From: Candidatus Sabulitectum silens
Lineage (GTDB): Bacteria; Fermentibacterota; Fermentibacteria; Fermentibacterales; JCC-6
NCBI GenBank assembly: GCA_001875255.1
Contig: MJAN01000001.1
Coordinates: 310,001 to 374,000 of the forward strand
DNA: 64,000 nt
Reading direction: 5' to 3'
This document shows, in pieces, positions 12,578 through 21,763 of the stretch (the stretch's first letter is position 1; every line of letters begins with the position of its first letter). The position numbers and the translations under genes are program-made. A model generated the notes under the pieces. That model did not search any database, had not been told where the DNA came from, and worked only from the letters and a program-made list of their open reading frames with translations.

Positions 12578-12614
12578 AAAAAAAAAAGACCGGGGCAAAC
12601 CGCCCCGGCCTTTT
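12578..12614 (-). terminator. rho-independent terminator of the minus-strand glutamate dehydrogenase
   Basis: On the minus strand a CCGGGGC/GCCCCGG stem with loop GGTTT is followed by ten T (12587-12578), 17 bases after the stop of the dehydrogenase. A classic intrinsic terminator. Confidence 0.88.
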
Positions 12615-12630
12615 CGAATAACCTATGAAA

Positions 12631-13914
12631 CTACACGAGTCCCCGCATCTTCGCAGAGCTGGCCACCCTGTCGATGGCGATCATGTATGCAGCATCGCGC
12701 ATGTAGAGGGAGTTGGTTTCGGCGAGGTCGGCAACTGCGTGGAACGCGGTTGTCATTTTCGTGTCGAGCTTGGAGAGGACCTCATCCTTCTCCCAGTAGT
12801 AGTTCATGTTGTTCTGAACCTGCTCGAAGTAGGAGCAGGTGACCCCGCCGGCGTTGCAGAGGAAGTCGGGAATGGTGAAGACGCCCTTTTCCTTGAGTAC
12901 GGCATCGGCCTCGGGGGTGGTGGGGCCGTTGGCGCCTTCGGCGACAACCTTCACCCTGGGGTGGATCCTGCCCACGGTTTCGGCGTTGATCTGGTTCTCC
13001 AGCGCGCCGGGAAGGAGCACATCGGCTTCAGTTTCGATCCAGGCTTCACCGGAGAGCTGCTCGTAGCCGGCGCCAATCGCCCTCTCGGCGTCAACTGTTC
13101 CGAACCTGTCGGTGATGCTCAGTATGAACTGAAGGTCGATACCCTCCATTTTGCGATATGTGTAGGACTTCATGTCCTTCTGGTCCCAGCAGGAGATGCA
13201 CACCACTTTGCCGCCGTACTGAATGAAAAGGTCCGCGGCATACTGAATCACATTGCCGAATCCCTGGCATGCCATGGTGGCGCCGCTCATCTCGATACCC
13301 ATCCGCTTCAGGGCCTCGCGGACGGTGTAGATGGCGCCGTATCCCGTTGCTTCGGTCCTGCCCAGCGAGCCGCCGCTTCCCACGGGCTTGCCGGTGATAA
13401 CACCGGGGAACTTGCCTCCGGTGAGGGCTTCGTACTCGTCCATCATCCAGAGCATGTGCTGGGGGGTGGTCATCACATCCGGTGCGGGAACATCCTGAAC
13501 CGGGCCGATATTCTTCCATACATTGCGGATCCAGCCACGGCAGATCTGTTCCTGCTCACGCATGGAGAGCTCGTGGGGGTCGCAGATAACACCGCCCTTG
13601 CCGCCGCCCAGGGGAATGTCCACCACTGCAGTTTTCCAGGTCATCCAGGTAGCCAGGGCCTTCACCGTGCTGATGGTCTCATCGGGGTGGAACCTTATGC
13701 CGCCCTTGCAGGGTCCGCGGACATCGCTGTGCTGAACCCTGAAACCCTTGAATACCTTTACGGAGCCGTCATCCATGTGCACGGGGATGGTGAAGTGATA
13801 CTCCCTCATGGGCTCACGGAGAAACGCTCTTACGCCCTGCTCGAGATCGAGCTGTTCCGCGACCTGATCGAACTGATCCTGTGCCATCTTAAAGGCATCG
13901 AAACTCTTGGACAT
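12631..13914 (-). CDS. Glu/Leu/Phe/Val dehydrogenase family, NAD-type glutamate dehydrogenase
   Basis: An intact frame of 427 residues. I place the start at ATG 13914 (MSKSFDAFKMAQDQF) because GTAGGAGG lies just upstream; the frame extends further but without a ribosome site. Family motifs: FRVQHSDVRGPCKGGIRFHP, DIPLGGGKGGVICDP (catalytic lysine), PAPDVMTTPQHMLWM, CQGFGNVIQYAADLF (nucleotide-binding GxGNV) and PDFLCNAGGVTCSYFE. It converts glutamate to 2-oxoglutarate with NAD or NADP. It is not close to gdhA at 8766 and belongs to the other small hexameric branch, so the cell carries two enzymes of probably opposite physiological direction. Confidence 0.93.
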   Translation of the reverse strand: MSKSFDAFKMAQDQFDQVAEQLDLEQGVRAFLREPMREYHFTIPVHMDDGSVKVFKGFRVQHSDVRGPCKGGIRFHPDETISTVKALATWMTWKTAVVDIPLGGGKGGVICDPHELSMREQEQICRGWIRNVWKNIGPVQDVPAPDVMTTPQHMLWMMDEYEALTGGKFPGVITGKPVGSGGSLGRTEATGYGAIYTVREALKRMGIEMSGATMACQGFGNVIQYAADLFIQYGGKVVCISCWDQKDMKSYTYRKMEGIDLQFILSITDRFGTVDAERAIGAGYEQLSGEAWIETEADVLLPGALENQINAETVGRIHPRVKVVAEGANGPTTPEADAVLKEKGVFTIPDFLCNAGGVTCSYFEQVQNNMNYYWEKDEVLSKLDTKMTTAFHAVADLAETNSLYMRDAAYMIAIDRVASSAKMRGLV

Positions 13915-14224
13915 TTCTGTACCTCCTACCGATGCTGACACCGGTAAAAATGAAGACGGTGCTTCTGGTGTATGTGATCGGCCCGCAAAATCGCAGGCAA
14001 CCGGTAATATATGCCGGGGGGTAACGGGAAAACAAACAAAGGGCGCCCCGTCGTTACGGAGTGTGAAGAAAATACATAAAAAAATGTACCGTAACAGCAT
14101 AGCATTTCGAAGGAGACCATGGAGCACCGATTGCCGGGCTCCGGTGAAAGCCCTTTGAATGACGGGAATCGCCGTTACTCACAAGTTTCAGAATGAACGA
14201 TTGAGTAACGGAAAAGGATCTGAC
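13915..14224. promoter_or_regulatory. 310-bp intergenic region with repeated CCGTTAC/CCGTAAC boxes
   Basis: No gene is visible. A perfect 10-bp inverted repeat, CCGTTACTCA (14173-14182) and TGAGTAACGG (14203-14212), has a 20-base gap. Another pair, GTTACGG (14053-14059) and CCGTAAC (14089-14095), brackets an A-rich stretch, and a lone GTAACGG lies at 14021-14027. The region is upstream of the minus-strand glutamate dehydrogenase and downstream of the phosphatase gene. The boxes could be regulator sites for the dehydrogenase, or the 10-bp repeat could be an end-of-transcript hairpin for the phosphatase. Confidence 0.45.
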
Positions 14225-16244
14225 TCATTCCACATCCACGAGGAAAATGGTCATGTCATCGGTCTGTTCCCCGGAGGCGGACCAGTCCTCGGCAAGGGCG
14301 ACAAGTCTTCGGACTATTTCATCCAGGTTTTCATCCAGGCATCCGGCTATCTCCTCCGCAAGACGGGCTTCACCCAGCTCCAGGTCGTTCCCGTCGAAAC
14401 CTCAGTGAAGCCGTCGGTGAAGGCAACCAGCAGGTCACCTGATTCCAGGGTAATGGTCTCCTGATGGTACCTGGAACCTTTGACCACCCCGGGAATGATG
14501 CCCCCTGCCTTCAGCTCCGTGATTCCGCCCTTCCTGAACAGCAGCGGTGGAGGGTGGCCTCCGTTGCAGTATGTGAGGGTCCTTTTTTCCGGGTCAAGCC
14601 TTCCGTAGAAAAGGGTGGAGAACTTGCCCTCGGCGCTGTAACGGACCAGGTGGTCGTTCAGCCCGGCGATTATCTCAGGGAGGGAGAGCAGGGGCCTGCG
14701 CACAGCCTCGGACCGAAGAAACGTATGAGAAGCGGCCATGAGCAGGGCAGCTGCTATCCCCTTGCCGCAGATATCCCCTATGAAAAATCGATGCAGCCCT
14801 CAGGGTGGGTTATGCAGTCGTAGTAATCCCGGACACCATTCTGGCCGGGAGGCACCTTCCCAGCATCGTAATGCCGTTGCTCTTCGGGAAGGAAACCGGG
14901 AAGAACATACGCTGGACCTCCCTGGCTATGGCGATGTCCCTCTCAAGCCGCTGTTTCTCCTTTTCCTTTTCAAGGAGTTCCTCCAGAGAGTCGGACATCT
15001 TGTCGAAGGAGGAGGCCAGAAGCCCCAGCTGATCCGTACGCTTCGAGTCTATTCTGTAGGAGAAGTCTCCGGCGGCGACGCAGTCCGCCTTTCTGTGGAG
15101 CTGGGCGATGGTCTTGGTGATGGAGCGGGAAAGGACAAGGCTGATGATGAGTGCCACCAGTCGATGGCACCGAAGATCACACCAAGTGCCAGAGCCAGCC
15201 ACATGAAGACCCTCTGCATGGGGAGGTCCTCTGGAAGGGCTCCCTGCATGACCCTCCCGGCGGTGAAGGAGAACCTGGTTCTCAGAAGGCCGAAAACCAT
15301 TGCTTCACCTGCGGGTTCACCGGGTTTGATGAGATAGCCCCTGTCCAGTGTATAGGCTGTGAGGTAGTCCCATCCCCCGGGCTGGGAGTCGAGCCATGTC
15401 TCCATGTCCGCCGCGACATCCGGCGACAGGGCGAATGTAACACCCGGGGATATCTCGCTGTCCGAACCCAGGCTGACCGTTATCTCGCCGGGGGCTTCTT
15501 CCCCGGGAGGGTCCGGAATGCCCCGGGTGAAGATGAATTCCCCTCCCAGTTCTTCCTTAAGCCTTTCACTCAGGCTTCCGGTCAGGGGTGCCGCCACGGT
15601 GACCGGGCTTTCATGCATAAGGGTCACGGCCATGAAGACAGTGTCTTCAGAGGCTATGTAGAACATTCTTGAGGAATCCGGGGGCAACACCCCCGGGGAA
15701 GGCTCCCCTGTGAACACCCAGGAACTGTCATCGGCGGATGAGACGAACCTGAAGCCGGGATAGTCCCGGTCAATGCCATCCATACCGGAAATTTCACGGA
15801 GATATGCCGACTCAAGGCCCATGAACTCCTTCCGGAGTGCCCTGTCCATCTGATAGCTGGCAAGCTGCACGAGGAACGCCTGAAGAAGCAGCACGAAAAG
15901 CACCGTTATCAGCCCGAGGGGAAGGACACCGGTGAGCAGGTAGGTGGCGACGATCTTGCTGCGCACCCTGTGAAAAAGCCTTCTTGCAAGGAACCTTGCG
16001 AAGCGGAAGCCCAGGGCGAAAAGCCTGTGATGAAAGAGAGCAGGCCGGCTAGGAAAAGCAGTCCCGAGACGGTGTTGGATAGATGATCCCTTATTGCCGG
16101 ATGAACCGCCATGACAAGCAGCCCGGCGAGAAGGCAGATCACCTCCCACCTTCGCAGTATCCTCAGGAAACGGTCGGGCGTTTCATCCCCTGAATATCGG
16201 TCCGGGAGTCCGGTTAAACAAGGCTGCTCGGCCCCGCGGGGCAT
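14225..16244 (-). CDS. SpoIIE-type serine phosphatase with HAMP domain (frameshifted)
   Basis: One gene in at least five pieces. The N-terminus (start ATG 16244, GGAG upstream) has transmembrane helices (ICLLAGLLVMAVHPAI, SGLLFLAGLLSFITG, TYLLTGVLPLGLITVLFVLL). A probable sensor region of about 230 residues follows, then a last helix, a HAMP linker (LSRSITKTIAQLHRKA...AAGDFSYRI) and a coiled coil (LEELLEKEKEKQRLERDI). The PP2C-like catalytic domain contains FIGDICGKGIAAALLMA and LVAFTDGFTEVFDGNDLELG. Breaks are repaired by one T near 16043, one T in the run at 14786-14790, one T near 14402, and others near 15160 and 14820. Likely dephosphorylates an anti-sigma antagonist or similar partner; none is adjacent. 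Confidence 0.82.
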
Positions 16245-16327
16245 ACTTGACTCCGGAGCCCCGGGGCCTGATGCTTAACGGAGCCAATCCGGGTTCCCGC
16301 CGGAGGACCCGCATGATGGAGGCGGAA

Positions 16328-16986
16328 ATGGTAAGGGTAAGCATCCTCTATGACAACAGGGCCATCGAAGGTCTGGAGGCGGACTGGGGCTTTTCCGCCT
16401 TCATTGACACGGCGAAGAGAAAGATACTCTTCGATGCCGGGGCCGACGGCAATATCCTTCTGTCAAACGCCGCCGCAATGGGCGTGGACCTGTCCTCGGC
16501 GGACACGGTGTTCGTTTCCCACAACCACTTCGACCACATAGGAGGGCTGTCCGCTGCCATCTGGGCCTGCCCCAGGGCAAGGATCTTCATTCCCCGGAGC
16601 CTCAGAGGGGTGAAGAGGGGATACGAAGTGGTGAGCGTTTCCGGTGAGATGGATATAGGGACGGCTTCTGGTCCACCGGTGAACTCAACTCCCTTGAGCA
16701 GTCGCTTCTTGTTCCCCTTGACAGGGGTTTCCTTGTTGTTGCCGGCTGTTCCCATCCCGGCCTTGGGACCATACTGGAAGTGGCCCGGAGGCACGGCGAG
16801 GTCCGTGCCGTTCTTGGGGCCTCCACGGCTTTGATTCCTACCAGCTTCTTCAGGGGTGGAGAGCGTTTGTCCCACCCACTGCACAGCCCACATCGACGAG
16901 ATAAGAAGGCTTTTCCGGAGAAGTTCCTTCCCGGCGGCGCCGGCAGGCGTTACACCTTCCCGGTTGAGAAGGCCCGGCCGGGGTGA
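16328..16986 (+). CDS. metallo-beta-lactamase-fold hydrolase (frameshifted)
   Basis: Start ATG 16328 follows GGAGG. The fold is shown by FSAFIDTAKRKILFDAGADG, the zinc motif SHNHFDHIGG and, in later frames, VVAGCSHPGLG, VLGGLHGF and PTHCTAHIDEIRRLF. It ends FPVEKARPG and a stop at 16984-16986. Four one-base losses (GGG near 16660, GGGG near 16817, CCC near 16872, GG near 16917) account for the breaks; repaired length about 220 residues. It resembles the branch annotated as dihydropterin beta-ribofuranosyl aminobenzene phosphate synthase-like proteins, but the substrate cannot be read from sequence. Confidence 0.8.
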
Positions 16987-16998
16987 AAACCTTCCATC

Positions 16999-17181
16999 AT
17001 GGAGCTTTTCGATAACTCACCCATGATCATCAGCAAGGGGCAGGGGAACTACGAGGGGCTTTCGGGAACCCCCGGGCCGGTGTTCTTCCTTCTCAAGGCG
17101 AAATGCCCGGTAATAGCCAGGGACATCGGCGTGAATGAGAACGATCTGATCCTTAAATACGCCCTGAAAGGGGAAGGTTAG
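16999..17181 (+). pseudogene. C-terminal remnant of a DUF89 (ARMT1-like) protein
   Basis: Only 60 residues, but they match the very end of the DUF89 metal-dependent phosphatase family: PMIISKGQGNYEGLS, then VFFLLKAKCPVIARDIGV. The rest of the usual ~280-residue protein is not upstream, where the metallo-beta-lactamase gene ends 12 bases before. The piece therefore looks like what remains after a deletion joined two genes. A genuine short gene is possible, since the frame is intact and starts with ATG, but the active-site portion of the family is absent. Confidence 0.6.
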
Positions 17182-17183
17182 AA

Positions 17184-17630
17184 ATGGAAAAGACGAAGAT
17201 AGGCATAATCATCTGCCACAGATACCACACCTGCGGCGGCGGGAAGTGTTTCAGGGCCATCCGGGAGAGGGCCGGGGCCTTCAGACGCTATCCCGCGGAC
17301 ACCGAGGTGGAAGTGGTGGGCTACGGCACCTGCGGAGGCTGCCCCGGGGGCAATGTGGAGTATGTGCCCCGGGAGATGATAGAGAACGGAGCCCAGGTGA
17401 TACATCTGGCCACGGGGCTCATCGTGGGCTACCCCCCCTGCCCCAGGCTGGACTTCTTCATGAGGTTGATCGAGGAACGCTACGGTGTCCCGGTGGTCGC
17501 CGGCACCCATCCCATTCCCGAGAAGTACTACCTGGTTCACGCGGCGCTGGGCACATGGAAGGGCGAGAAATGGAGCGAGCTGCTGGCCCCGGCCCTTGAC
17601 GACACAGAAACACGCCTGGCCTACGACTGA
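17184..17630 (+). CDS. CGGC-domain protein
   Basis: An intact 148-residue frame with GGAAGG seven bases before the ATG. It carries the paired cysteine motifs of the CGGC family: CHRYHTCGGGKCFRAIRER near the N-terminus and YGTCGGCPGGNVEY at about 47-60, then HLATGLIVGYPPCPRLDFF and AGTHPIPEKYY. The family is presumed to bind metal; its function is not established. Its stop overlaps the start of the radical SAM gene (TGATG), so the two are probably translated together. Confidence 0.83.
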   Translation: MEKTKIGIIICHRYHTCGGGKCFRAIRERAGAFRRYPADTEVEVVGYGTCGGCPGGNVEYVPREMIENGAQVIHLATGLIVGYPPCPRLDFFMRLIEERYGVPVVAGTHPIPEKYYLVHAALGTWKGEKWSELLAPALDDTETRLAYD

Positions 17631-18563
17631 TGGCCTTCAGCCACCTCTTCGGGCCGGTTCCCTCCAGAAGGCTGGGGGTTTCCCTGGGCATCGACCTTGT
17701 TCCCCACAAGGTATGCACACTGAACTGCGTTTACTGCGAGTGCGGTGAGACCACCCGGCTCACCGTCACCAGGGATGAGTATGTGCCCTTCCAGGAGGTA
17801 AAGGAGGAGCTGGAGCGTTATCTGCGGGAAACCCGGCACCGGACTACATCACCTTCTCTGGCTCCGGGGAACCGGTGCTGAACAGCCGCATAGGTGATGT
17901 GATCCGGCTGATAAAGGGCATTTCAGCGGTTCCCGTGGCAGTCCTCACCAACGGAACCCTTTTCAATGACCCGACGGTCCGCAGGGAGATACTGGGGGCG
18001 GACCTTGTGATGCCCTCCCTGGACGCGGCTTCCAACGGGGCATTTCACAGGATCAACAGGCCCCATCCCCGGCTGGATGTTCGTGAGCACATTGAGGGTC
18101 TCGCCGCGCTCAGGCGGGAATTTCCGGTGAGATGTGGCTGGAGGTCTTCCTGCTTCCCGGTTACAACCACTGCGAAGAGAGCCTGAACAGCCTTAAGGAG
18201 GCCATAGGCCTCATCGAACCCCACCGGGTGCAGCTGAACACCCTTGACCGTCCCGGTGCCGTGGCGGGCCTGAACCCCGCTCCCCGGGAGTGGCTGGAGG
18301 CGATTGCCCTTGACTTGGGGTTCCCGGGTACTGAAGTGATAGCTTCAGCCACGGTAAGGAAGGAGAAGGCGTCCTTCAGGAAGGATGTGGAAGAGGCCAT
18401 ATACGAAACACTCAGGCGGAGGCCATGCACGCTGAAGGACCTCTGCCGCATACTGAACCTCCATCAGAACGAGGCGAACAAGTATCTGGCCACCCTTGAG
18501 GCCGCCGGCCGGATCGAAACCACCGAAATGGATCGGGGCGTGTTCTACCGGGCCCGGCGCTAG
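17630..18563 (+). CDS. radical SAM protein with C-terminal winged helix (frameshifted)
   Basis: The N-terminus reads FGPVPSRRLGVSLGIDLVP and then KVCTLNCVYCECG, the CxxxCxxC cluster motif that binds the 4Fe-4S of radical SAM enzymes. FSGSGEPVLNSRIGDVI and VAVLTNGTLFNDP follow. The C-terminal ~75 residues (RRRPCTLKDLCRILNLHQNE, then YLATLEAAGRIETT) form a winged-helix-like module. Breaks near 17833 (CCC short by one) and 18128 (CC short by one) are homopolymer losses. Repaired length about 310 residues. The family is widespread and often annotated only as radical SAM protein; its substrate is unknown. Confidence 0.85.
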
Positions 18564-19321
18564 CTTTCTATCCTGCCCACCGGAGCGTAGTAGACAACGA
18601 ATTCCTCTTCGCCGTCCAGCTTCAGCAGTTCGTCTATCAGTTTCTGGGAGTAAGCCCCTATGCCCACGGTTCCCAGACCCAGGGCCTCCGCCGCCAGGTA
18701 AAGGTTCTGGCAGACATGCCCGGCGTCTATCAGCATCACCTTGTGGGATTCTCCCATGTAACGCCATTCCCCCAGGTAGGGCTTGCATGACCAGATGAAA
18801 ACCACAGGGGCCCTTCCCACGAAACTCTGACCCACCGAGGCCTCGGTCAGCCTGACACCCAGGCCTTCCACATCCAACAGATGCGTCAGTGAGTGATTAA
18901 GGGCTGAATACCTGTATATGCCCTGTTCCAGCCCGACAACGCCGTTAACCGCAAGATAGGTCTCGAAGGGATGCCTGGCCCCGGCGGAGGGCACCGTACG
19001 CAGCGTTGCCTTTCCACCATTGTAGGCGGGAACCACCTTTTTCACCCCCTGGGTGCTCCAGAGAAGGAATGAGACCTCTTCCAGGCTCAGGGGCTGCTCG
19101 GTGTATTTCCTTCTGCTCTTCCTCTCAAGGATGCACTGTCTTATGCCGTCCTTCTGAAGCCCCGCCGTTACAGGGTCCGGCAGGTGGATAGTATTCGCGT
19201 CCTCCGGCTGGGGTATTTCCAGCGGGGGCTGTTCCACGCCCCTGTTCTGGTCGGAAACCTCCCCTTCCATGGAATCGAAGTGGGAGCGCATCATTTCCCT
19301 GTTCTCGGGCCATCTGCTCAT
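18560..19321 (-). CDS. SagB/ThcOx-type nitroreductase-family dehydrogenase
   Basis: Intact, 253 residues from ATG 19321, which follows AGGAGGG. Motifs of FMN nitroreductase-fold SagB-like enzymes are RKSRRKYTEQPLSLEEVSFL, TVPSAGARHPFETYLAVN, then VMLIDAGHVCQNLYLAAEAL and GTVGIGAYSQKLIDELL. SagB proteins oxidise azoline rings in peptide toxins, but many homologues stand alone, as here with no cyclodehydratase or precursor peptide nearby. A general FMN-dependent oxidoreductase role is the safe call. It converges on the radical SAM gene with a 4-base overlap. Confidence 0.85.
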   Translation of the reverse strand: MSRWPENREMMRSHFDSMEGEVSDQNRGVEQPPLEIPQPEDANTIHLPDPVTAGLQKDGIRQCILERKSRRKYTEQPLSLEEVSFLLWSTQGVKKVVPAYNGGKATLRTVPSAGARHPFETYLAVNGVVGLEQGIYRYSALNHSLTHLLDVEGLGVRLTEASVGQSFVGRAPVVFIWSCKPYLGEWRYMGESHKVMLIDAGHVCQNLYLAAEALGLGTVGIGAYSQKLIDELLKLDGEEEFVVYYAPVGRIES

Positions 19322-19436
19322 GGTCCCTCCTTTCCTGTTCACAGGGAACATAAGGTTTTTCAGGGGGAAATTGACTTTTGACGGAAATCGGTTAGTTTCT
19401 GTACAGCTTATGATTAACTCAAGGGGAAAGGTGTCC

Positions 19437-19864
19437 ATGATGAGCGTTTCGTCCGACAAAGACACACTGCATCTGCTTTCGATATTTCATTTCGTTCTTG
19501 CGGGTCTCATAGCCCTTGTGGCCTGCTTCCCTCTCATCCACATGCTCATGGGGGTTACCATGATCTTCGGCGGAGTGGCCGAGGAGGAACCGGCAATGGG
19601 CCTCGTGGGAGGTTTCTTCGCCTTTTTCGCCGGGCTGATAATACTTGTGGGCTGGGGCTTGCCCTGCTGGTGTTCATCGCCGGAAAGAACCTTGAAAAGC
19701 AGGAGAAGTACCAGCTCTGCCTGGTTGCGGCGGCGGTGCTGTGCATATTCATGCCCCTGGGAACCATACTGGGTGTGTTTACTCTGATAACCCTTACGAA
19801 CGAATCGGTTAAGAAGCTCTTCAATCAGGGTGAAACCACCGTGGAGACCGATAATCCCATGTAG
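19437..19864 (+). CDS. small membrane protein with four predicted helices (one frameshift)
   Basis: Start ATG 19437 (or 19440) follows AAAGG. About 142 residues with helices at IFHFVLAGLIALVACFPLIH, VGGFFAFFAGLIILVGWGLA, LVAAAVLCIFMPLGTILGVF and around them. A break near 19656 is repaired by one G (GWGLALLVFIAGKNLEKQEK). Similar uncharacterised proteins with FHxVLAGL and LGVFTL motifs occur in many phyla. No function known. Divergent from the nitroreductase gene across a 115-bp gap. Confidence 0.7.
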
Positions 19865-19957
19865 CCGGTTCAGCGGCCATCTCCATTGTCTGTCGCCTCT
19901 CAGCGTGGACAGGAGGAGGGAAGCAGAGGGGCTACTTTTTCAGGGCTGGAGGATAGA

Positions 19958-20100
19958 ATGTCAGTTCTGACACTTGCCCTTTTCATGTCTTTTACGGTTC
20001 CGCCCCTTGAAGAACTCATTCAGAGAAGCGAGCCCTGGGTAAGGGACGATTACACTGTTACCACCCAGTTCGAGTTCCACACCTCCGACTTCCTCAGAGG
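19958..20100 (+). pseudogene. N-terminal stub of a secreted protein cut by an IS element
   Basis: ATG 19958 follows GGAGG and starts MSVLTLALFMSFTVPPLEEL, a short leader, then IQRSEPWVRDDYTVTTQFEF. The host-like sequence stops at about 20100, where transposase DNA begins. The remaining codons (to a stop at 20129-20131) belong to the element. The rest of the gene may be the T9SS-tail fragment near 23336-23518 on the far side of the accessory patch; that link is inference. Confidence 0.6.
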
Positions 20101-21699
20101 TGATTTAGTTGAAGCAAATCAGAAAGGTTAACAACCTAAAATCCCGCCCCATTTTATACCTACACAGGTAACCGCAGGCCAAAGGCTCGTAGATACCCCG
20201 CTGCTTTTTCGTGAGGGGGAACAGTATCCTCCTGTCATCTATCACCTGAGTGCGCAGCTTCTCCATTGTTCTTATCAGGTCCTTCATCGTCATTTGTTTG
20301 TACAGCCTCTTCTCAATCATCGTCCTGTGTATATGGGACATGAGAATAAGAGTGATGAACCCCACGAATACCTTGCTCTCCATGGCCTCCTGGGAATGTA
20401 CTCGCAGACGGTCAAGACCAAGGCTGCCCTTGAACCGCAGGAATCCCTTCTCAACAACAATCCTTGGCTCTGTATATCCTGATGGCTTCCCCGGCATCCT
20501 TGATGTGTGTGGTTGCTTACCAGTACCAGCCAGCCGGCATTGGCGAGCTCACGTTCAATCACATCTTCACGAACACTCACGGTGAAACCGGCTTCGCTCC
20601 TGCTTGAGCGGCGTATGTTGAGGTAGTGGTCAAAGTACTTCTTCAGTTTCCCGTTGTCAGGGTCGGCTTCTGCCTGCTCGACCAGGCGGGTCAGATGACC
20701 GTAAAGGTTCTCCTTGATACCAACGGCCTTCTTTGCGTTGTAGAACACATGCACATACAGTTTCTTACCCGATGCCCATGAGCGTTCTCTCGTTACACCC
20801 TCATGGTGTCCCTGCCGCTCAGGATGTTGTTCTTAAAGCAGTCTATTCTGTTCCGTTCAGCCTCGATCTGTTTAGCGGCAAAACTCATTGTCATTGGCAG
20901 AGCATGATGAACCTGGTTCTCTCCCTGGCCAGCAGAGCATTGATGTTCCTGCGGCTGGTGAACCCATTGTCCATGACCAGAAGCAGGTTCCTGTCCTTCA
21001 TGGAGCCGCATAGCTGACCCAGTGTTACCTCAAGGGTGCTCACGTCCCTTATGCTGCCGTTGTATACGGTCATTCGCACAGGCAGGTTGGATTCCTGCCC
21101 CATGAGCATGCAGAGGTTAACCTGGGGGAGATTGTCTCCGTCGCGATTGTAACCCCAGTCAACATCCTCTATCAGGTCAGACCAGGATGAAACACTGGTT
21201 ATATCAAGGGCAAGATACTCCTGTTCGCTCCGGTATGCCGTCCATTCCTCGAAGAATCTTTCCCTGTCTTCAGGGCCGATCATGCGAAGCAGTTCGCTCA
21301 CACGCTGCGAGGACATGGATCCGGCATCATCGATGTCGGTTCGCTCAAGCCACTCAGCACATTAGCTCACCGGCTCCCCGCTGCAGATGAGGAAGGATGC
21401 AAGGGCAAACAGCCGTTCATGAATGTATGGGAACACCTTCTGAAGTACGCTGTTTGAGACCAGTGGATTCAGAGATGCCACGAAGGAGATGAACCATTCC
21501 AGTCTGCAGCAGGGAAGATCTTCTGATATCTTCCACGCTGAACACGGGAGCAACCTCCGCGGATTCTATCCTGATTCCCTTTTTTTCATTGGTGTTCAGC
21601 CCAGGGATGCTTTCAATAAGAAGGTCAGTGTGGATAGGCTTGTTATTGACCTACTGTTATGTACCTAAACAAAGCGATTCTTACATAAGCCATAAATCA
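20101..21699 (-). mobile_element. IS1634/IS4-type insertion sequence, decayed
   Basis: About 1.6 kb containing a single broken transposase. The proposed ends share only a 7-base inverted repeat, TGATTTA at 20101-20107 and TAAATCA at 21693-21699. No target duplication is visible, so both boundaries are tentative. Length suits the IS4/IS1634 group. Confidence 0.55.
20105..21640 (-). pseudogene. DDE transposase, IS1634-like, multiple frameshifts and a stop
   Basis: The central part is clear: LALDITSVSSWSDLIEDVDW, GYNRDGDNLPQVNLCMLMGQ, then VTLGQLCGSMKDRNLLLVMD and NGFTSRRNINALL. These are the DDE-core pattern of IS1634-type transposases (two acidic residues and the MDNGF block). The C-terminal part includes RIVVEKGFLRFKGSLGLDRL and IFVGFITLILM-like sequence. 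The frame changes near 21500, 20880 and 20480, and an in-frame TAA lies at 21364-21362. Some breaks may be sequencing errors as elsewhere, but the in-frame stop is not a homopolymer artefact, so the element is probably dead. Confidence 0.75.
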
Positions 21700-21763
21700 G
21701 TCGTCTCCCTGCCCCGATATTCTTGTATATTTATTTTGCTTATATCGAAAGGGCAAAGTGTCT

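Noticed and set aside
12625-13938. A 437-codon plus-strand frame opposite the NAD-type dehydrogenase
   Set aside because: His/Gly/Val-rich antisense shadow of a fully recognisable enzyme.
18560-19321. A ribosomally made peptide (azoline toxin) cluster around the SagB-like enzyme
   Set aside because: No cyclodehydratase, precursor peptide or transporter nearby; the enzyme stands alone.
20101-21699. Target-site duplication of the IS element
   Set aside because: Flanking bases do not match, and the terminal repeat is only seven bases.
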